The notes beneath the pieces were generated by a model. The model did not search any database and was not told the origin of the DNA. It was given only the letters and a program-made list of their open reading frames with translations. This document shows positions 60,441 through 64,000 of a stretch of DNA of 64,000 nucleotides, piece after piece (within the stretch, counting starts at the first letter, position 1; each line of letters starts with the position of its first letter). Origin of the DNA: Streptomyces sp. I05A-00742 (GTDB taxonomy: Bacteria; Actinomycetota; Actinomycetes; Streptomycetales; Streptomycetaceae); NCBI RefSeq assembly GCF_013055795.1, contig NZ_JABETO010000006.1, positions 62,001 to 126,000 on the forward strand, written 5' to 3'. A program made the position numbers and the translations under genes.

Positions 60441-60983
60441 ATGTCAGAGCTGACCCTCACGGTCATGCGGTTGGGTTTCCTCGCCGTACTGTGGCTGTTC
60501 GTCATCGTGGCCGTCCAGGTCATTCGCAGTGACCTGTTCGGCACGCGGGTGACCGCGCGCGGCTCGCGCCGCGGCGGCGACGGGCGTCCGGCGCAGCGGG
60601 CGGCCCAGCAGGCCACCCCGCCGCCGCAGCGCCAGCAGTCCGGCGGGCGCCGGGGCGCCGACCGCCGGGAGAGCCGCGGCCGCCGCGGCGCACCCACCAA
60701 GCTGGTGATCTCGGAAGGCACGCTCACCGGCACCACGGTGGCCCTCCAGGGCCAGACCATCACCCTCGGCCGCGCCCACGACTCGACGATCGTGCTGGAT
60801 GACGACTACGCCTCCAGCCGGCATGCCAGGATCTATCCCGACCGCGACGGCCGCTGGATCGTCGAGGACCTCGGTTCGACCAACGGCACCTATCTCGACC
60901 GGACCCGGCTGACCACCCCGACCCCGATCCCGCTCGGCGCGCCGATCCGCATCGGCAAAACCGTCATCGAGCTGCGGAAGTAG
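60441..60983 (+). CDS. fhaB: FhaB/FipA-type membrane FHA protein
   Basis: 180 residues: one N-terminal transmembrane helix (about 8-28), basic Gln/Arg-rich linker, FHA domain (about 85-175: ITLGRAHDSTIVLDDDYASS, RHARIYPD, EDLGSTNGTYLD). In mycobacteria the equivalent is phosphorylated by PknB and acts at the septum. Ten bases after fhaA, so same operon. Confidence 0.93.
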   Translation: MSELTLTVMRLGFLAVLWLFVIVAVQVIRSDLFGTRVTARGSRRGGDGRPAQRAAQQATPPPQRQQSGGRRGADRRESRGRRGAPTKLVISEGTLTGTTVALQGQTITLGRAHDSTIVLDDDYASSRHARIYPDRDGRWIVEDLGSTNGTYLDRTRLTTPTPIPLGAPIRIGKTVIELRK

Positions 60984-61059
60984 TTGGAACCATGACGACC
61001 GGAGGGTGGGCAGCGAGGTGGGCAAGGGGCTGTACCCGGAGCCGACTGGCGAGGTGCGC

Positions 61060-62619
61060 ATGAGTCTGACACTGCGTTTCGCCGCCGGGTCCCACAAGGG
61101 CATGATCCGGGAAGGCAACGAGGACTCCGGTTACGCCGGCCCCCGGCTGCTCGCCATCGCCGACGGCATGGGCGGCCAGGCCGCCGGCGAGGTCGCCAGT
61201 TCCGAGGTGATCTCCGCCCTGGTGACGCTGGACGACGACGTCCCGGGTTCGGACCTGCTCACCTCCCTCGGCACCGCCGTGCACCGCGCCAACGAGCAGC
61301 TGCGCGTGATGGTCGAGGAGGACCCGCAGCTGGAGGGCATGGGCACCACGCTCACCGCCCTGCTGTGGACGGGCCAGCGGCTCGGCCTCGTCCACGTCGG
61401 CGACTCCCGCGCGTACCTGCTGCGCGACGGCGTCCTGACCCAGATCACCCAGGACCACACCTGGGTGCAGCGGCTGGTGGACGAGGGCCGGATCACCGAG
61501 GAGGAGGCCACCACCCATCCGCAGCGCTCCCTGCTGATGCGCGCGCTGGGCAGTGGCGACCACGTCGAGCCGGACCTGTCCATCCGCGAGGTGCGGGCCG
61601 GCGACCGGTACCTGATCTGCTCCGACGGCCTCTCCGGGGTCGTCAGCCACGAGACGATCGAGGAGCGGCTGGCCAGCTACCAGGGGCCGCAGGAGACCGT
61701 CCAGGAGCTGATCGAGCTCGCCCTGCGCGGCGGCGGCCCGGACAACGTGACGGTGATCGTCGCGGACGTCCTGGACGTGGACGGCGGGGACACCCTCGTC
61801 GCCCAGCAGCTCAGCGACACCCCGGTGGTCGTCGGCGCGGTCGCCGAGAACCAGTTCCCGCTGGGCGACCACGGCGCCATGCAGACCCCGGCCGGCCGCG
61901 CCTCCGAGCTGGGCCGGACCCCTCCGCCGGACCCGGCGGGCGGCTTCGGCCCGCCCGGCAGCGGCCCGGCGGCGGGCGAGGCCCCCGCGGGCGAGTTCGG
62001 CGCGTTCCACGACGAGTACGACGACAGCGGCGTCGAGACGGGCAGGCCGCGCCGCCGCGGTGGCTGGGTCAAGCGTTCCCTGATCATCGCCGTGGTGCTC
62101 GGCGTCGTCGGCGGCGGCCTCTACGGCGGCTACCAGTGGACGCAGACGCAGTACTACGTGGCGGCCAAGGACAGCACCCACGTCGCGCTCTACCAGGGCA
62201 TCAACCAGGACCTCGCCTGGATCAGCCTCAGCAAGCTGTACCAGGACCACCCCGAGATCGAACTCAAGTACCTCCCCGTCGACCAGCGCGGCCGGGTGGA
62301 GGACACGATCGCGGTGGGCAGCCGCGACCAGGCCGTGCAGAAGGTCAAGGACCTCGGCACGCTGGCCAGCGCCTGCAAGAAGAAGGACGAGCAGCAGAAG
62401 GCAGAGCGCCGGCAGCGGGAGAGCCAGAAGCCCGAGACGGCCAAGCCCGACGCCGGCAAACCGGACGCCGGCAAGACACCTCCGGGCAAGCCCACCCCCG
62501 TGCCGACCGGTGGAGCGGCGGGCATCACGCTCCAGACCGCGCCGACCCCGGCCCCCGGCCCCACCCTCAGCGAGGAAGAGCAGAAAGTGGCAGCGCAGTG
62601 CAACGGCTCCCAGCAGTAA
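61060..62619 (+). CDS. pstP: PstP, PP2C-type Ser/Thr phosphatase
   Basis: 519 residues. PP2C domain (about 1-240) with metal-site motifs REGNEDSGY, AIADGMGGQAAGE, HVGDSRAYLL, ICSDGLSG and GGPDNVTVIVADV. A disordered linker, transmembrane helix (about 335-355), and an extracytoplasmic domain with Lys/Glu/Pro-rich tail follow. It reverses the Ser/Thr kinases of this cluster. ATG 61060 (MSLTLRFAAGSHKGM) has GAGG at 6 nt and is preferred over the GTG at 61006. Confidence 0.92.
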   Translation: MSLTLRFAAGSHKGMIREGNEDSGYAGPRLLAIADGMGGQAAGEVASSEVISALVTLDDDVPGSDLLTSLGTAVHRANEQLRVMVEEDPQLEGMGTTLTALLWTGQRLGLVHVGDSRAYLLRDGVLTQITQDHTWVQRLVDEGRITEEEATTHPQRSLLMRALGSGDHVEPDLSIREVRAGDRYLICSDGLSGVVSHETIEERLASYQGPQETVQELIELALRGGGPDNVTVIVADVLDVDGGDTLVAQQLSDTPVVVGAVAENQFPLGDHGAMQTPAGRASELGRTPPPDPAGGFGPPGSGPAAGEAPAGEFGAFHDEYDDSGVETGRPRRRGGWVKRSLIIAVVLGVVGGGLYGGYQWTQTQYYVAAKDSTHVALYQGINQDLAWISLSKLYQDHPEIELKYLPVDQRGRVEDTIAVGSRDQAVQKVKDLGTLASACKKKDEQQKAERRQRESQKPETAKPDAGKPDAGKTPPGKPTPVPTGGAAGITLQTAPTPAPGPTLSEEEQKVAAQCNGSQQ

Positions 62620-62639
62620 GTCTGTAGGGGGCCAGCGAC

Positions 62640-64000
62640 GTGTCAGCCATCCCACCCATGCCGAACACCACTTCCACCACCACCGTCAGCACGGCGGGCC
62701 AGCCGAGTCGGCGCAACACCGAGTTGCTGCTGCTCGCCTTCGCCGTCATCCTCCCCTGCTTCGCGTACGCCAACGTGGGCCTGGCGCTGGACGGCGAGAT
62801 GCCGTCCGGGATGCTCGGCTACGGCATGGGCCTCGGCCTGCTGGCCGGCGTCGGCCACCTCGTGGTGCGGAAGTTCGCCCCGTACGCCGATCCGCTGCTG
62901 CTGCCGCTGGCCACGGTCCTCAACGGGATCGGGCTGGTCGTCATCTGGCGGCTGGACCAGTCACCGCGCTTCCAGAAGGTGCCCACGTTCGCTCCCGCGG
63001 CGACCAATCAGCTGCTGTTCTCGGCACTCGGGATCGGCCTGTTCGTCGCCATGGTGATCTTCCTCAAGGATCACCGGGTGCTCCAGCGCTACACCTACAT
63101 CTCCATGGCGCTGGCGCTGGCCCTGCTGATCTCCCCGATGTTCTTCCCGTCGGTCAACGGCGCCCGGATCTGGGTCAAGATCCCGGGCCTCGGCGGGCTC
63201 CAGCCCGGTGAGTTCGCCAAGATCGTGCTGGCCGTGTTCTTCGCCGGCTACCTGATGGTCAAGCGCGACGCGCTGGCCCTGGCGAGCCGCCGCTTCATGG
63301 GCATGTACCTGCCGCGCGGCCGTGACCTCGGGCCGATCCTGGCCGTCTGGGCGTTCAGCATCCTGATCCTGGTCTTCGAGACCGACCTCGGTACGTCGCT
63401 GCTCTTCTTCGGCATCTTCGTCGTGATGCTCTACGTCGCGACCGAGCGCACCAGCTGGATCGTCTTCGGCCTGCTGATGTCCGCCGCGGGCGCGGTGGGC
63501 GTCGCCTCCTTCGAGTCGCACGTGCAGCAGCGCGTCCAGGCGTGGCTCGACCCCATGGGCGAATACCTCATGAGCAAGAAGGGCGTCTGGGGCCACTCCG
63601 AGCAGTCGATGCAGGCCCTGTGGTCCTTCGGCTCGGGCGGCGTCTCCGGCACCGGCTGGGGCCAGGGCCACTCCGACCTCATCGGCTTCGCCGCCAACTC
63701 CGACTTCATCCTCGCCACCGTGGGCGAAGAGCTGGGCCTGGCGGGCCTCATGGCCATCCTGCTGATCTACGGCCTGATCGTGGAGCGCGGCGTGCGCACC
63801 GCCCTGGCCGCCCGCGACCCGTTCGGCAAGCTCCTGGCCATCGGCCTCTCCGGCGCCTTCGCGATCCAGGTCTTCGTGGTCGCCGGCGGTGTGACCAACC
63901 TGATCCCGCTGACCGGTATGACCATGCCGTTCATCGCACAGGGCGGATCCTCCGTGATCGCCAACTGGGCCCTCATCGCCATCCTCATGAAGATCAGTGA
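62640..64000 (+). CDS. rodA: RodA/FtsW/SpoVE-family SEDS glycosyltransferase, 3' end outside window
   Basis: First 453 residues; the frame continues past 64000. About ten transmembrane helices. SEDS motifs: NGARIWVKIPGLGGLQPGEFAKI, ETDLGTSLLFFGIFVVM (catalytic Asp region), the loop QALWSFGSGGVSGTGWGQG, and DFILATVGEELGL with NLIPLTGMTMPFIAQGGSS. Polymerises peptidoglycan with a partner PBP, expected next to it outside the window. GTG 62640 has AGGGGG 8 nt upstream; ATG 62658 is the alternative. Confidence 0.93.
   Translation, partial: MSAIPPMPNTTSTTTVSTAGQPSRRNTELLLLAFAVILPCFAYANVGLALDGEMPSGMLGYGMGLGLLAGVGHLVVRKFAPYADPLLLPLATVLNGIGLVVIWRLDQSPRFQKVPTFAPAATNQLLFSALGIGLFVAMVIFLKDHRVLQRYTYISMALALALLISPMFFPSVNGARIWVKIPGLGGLQPGEFAKIVLAVFFAGYLMVKRDALALASRRFMGMYLPRGRDLGPILAVWAFSILILVFETDLGTSLLFFGIFVVMLYVATERTSWIVFGLLMSAAGAVGVASFESHVQQRVQAWLDPMGEYLMSKKGVWGHSEQSMQALWSFGSGGVSGTGWGQGHSDLIGFAANSDFILATVGEELGLAGLMAILLIYGLIVERGVRTALAARDPFGKLLAIGLSGAFAIQVFVVAGGVTNLIPLTGMTMPFIAQGGSSVIANWALIAILMKIS

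Overview
The window is high-GC actinobacterial DNA and almost certainly a Streptomyces chromosome arm-proximal core segment. Evidence: strong G/C bias at third codon positions, frequent GTG starts, GGAGG-type ribosome sites, mycothiol-type and proteasome-activator genes, and a bldA-type TTA codon in a secreted-protein gene. From memory, the gene order resembles the S. coelicolor SCO38xx region (two bkd operons, orphan regulator, two kinases, then the FHA/PstP/RodA cluster). No integrase, phage structural gene, CRISPR array or IS element was seen.

Layout. 1-9.5 kb: a 5'-truncated SpoIIE-type phosphatase, a pirin, a secreted trypsin-like protease, an SseB-domain protein, a large acyl-CoA dehydrogenase, an M18 aminopeptidase, a lipoprotein and a small membrane protein, with two copies of a long hairpin repeat. 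9.5-14.3 kb: a thioredoxin/NHL protein next to a compact accessory unit (XRE regulator plus four tiny overlapping ORFs) and a TTA-containing secreted protein. 14.3-20 kb: nitrilase, mycothiol-dependent-type enzyme, MFS/GntR pair and an XRE/MmyB regulator. 20-24.8 kb: the first branched-chain keto acid dehydrogenase operon (E1a-E1b-E2) and an orphan NarL-type response regulator. 24.8-34.4 kb: PPOX protein, phosphotransferase, two divergent membrane Ser/Thr kinases, the proteasome activator Bpa, a quinone oxidoreductase and a TrkA-N potassium channel. 34.4-37.2 kb: a second accessory patch (Uma2, a Pro/Glu-rich winged-helix/zinc-ribbon protein, repeats, a HAD protein). 37.2-40.9 kb: MoeA with a very long repeat-bearing N-terminal extension, overlapping MobA.

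40.9-56.1 kb is a catabolic block. It holds the second bkd operon with its Lrp-type regulator bkdR, the phenylacetate genes paaH and paaR diverging from paaN, and paaABCDE. A nearly identical 14-bp inverted repeat (ACCGATCGTTCGGT) lies in all three control regions (bkdA/bkdR, paaH/paaN, paaA). This suggests that one TetR-type repressor, encoded in the block, coordinates branched-chain and phenylacetate catabolism; both pathways yield acyl-CoAs. Between them sit a TrmH methyltransferase and an HTTM/DUF5819 pair.

56.1-64 kb: rhodanese, J-domain protein, a MarR regulator with its divergent membrane-protein target, tRNA-Leu(CAG), and the start of the conserved growth and cell-wall signalling cluster fhaA-fhaB-pstP-rodA, which runs off the right edge.

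The most unusual signals are the shared bkd/paa operator, the five-fold tryptophan-arginine motif repeated in the MoeA extension, and the XRE plus overlapping small-ORF unit whose last ORF has lost its stop codon and reads in frame into the NHL gene.
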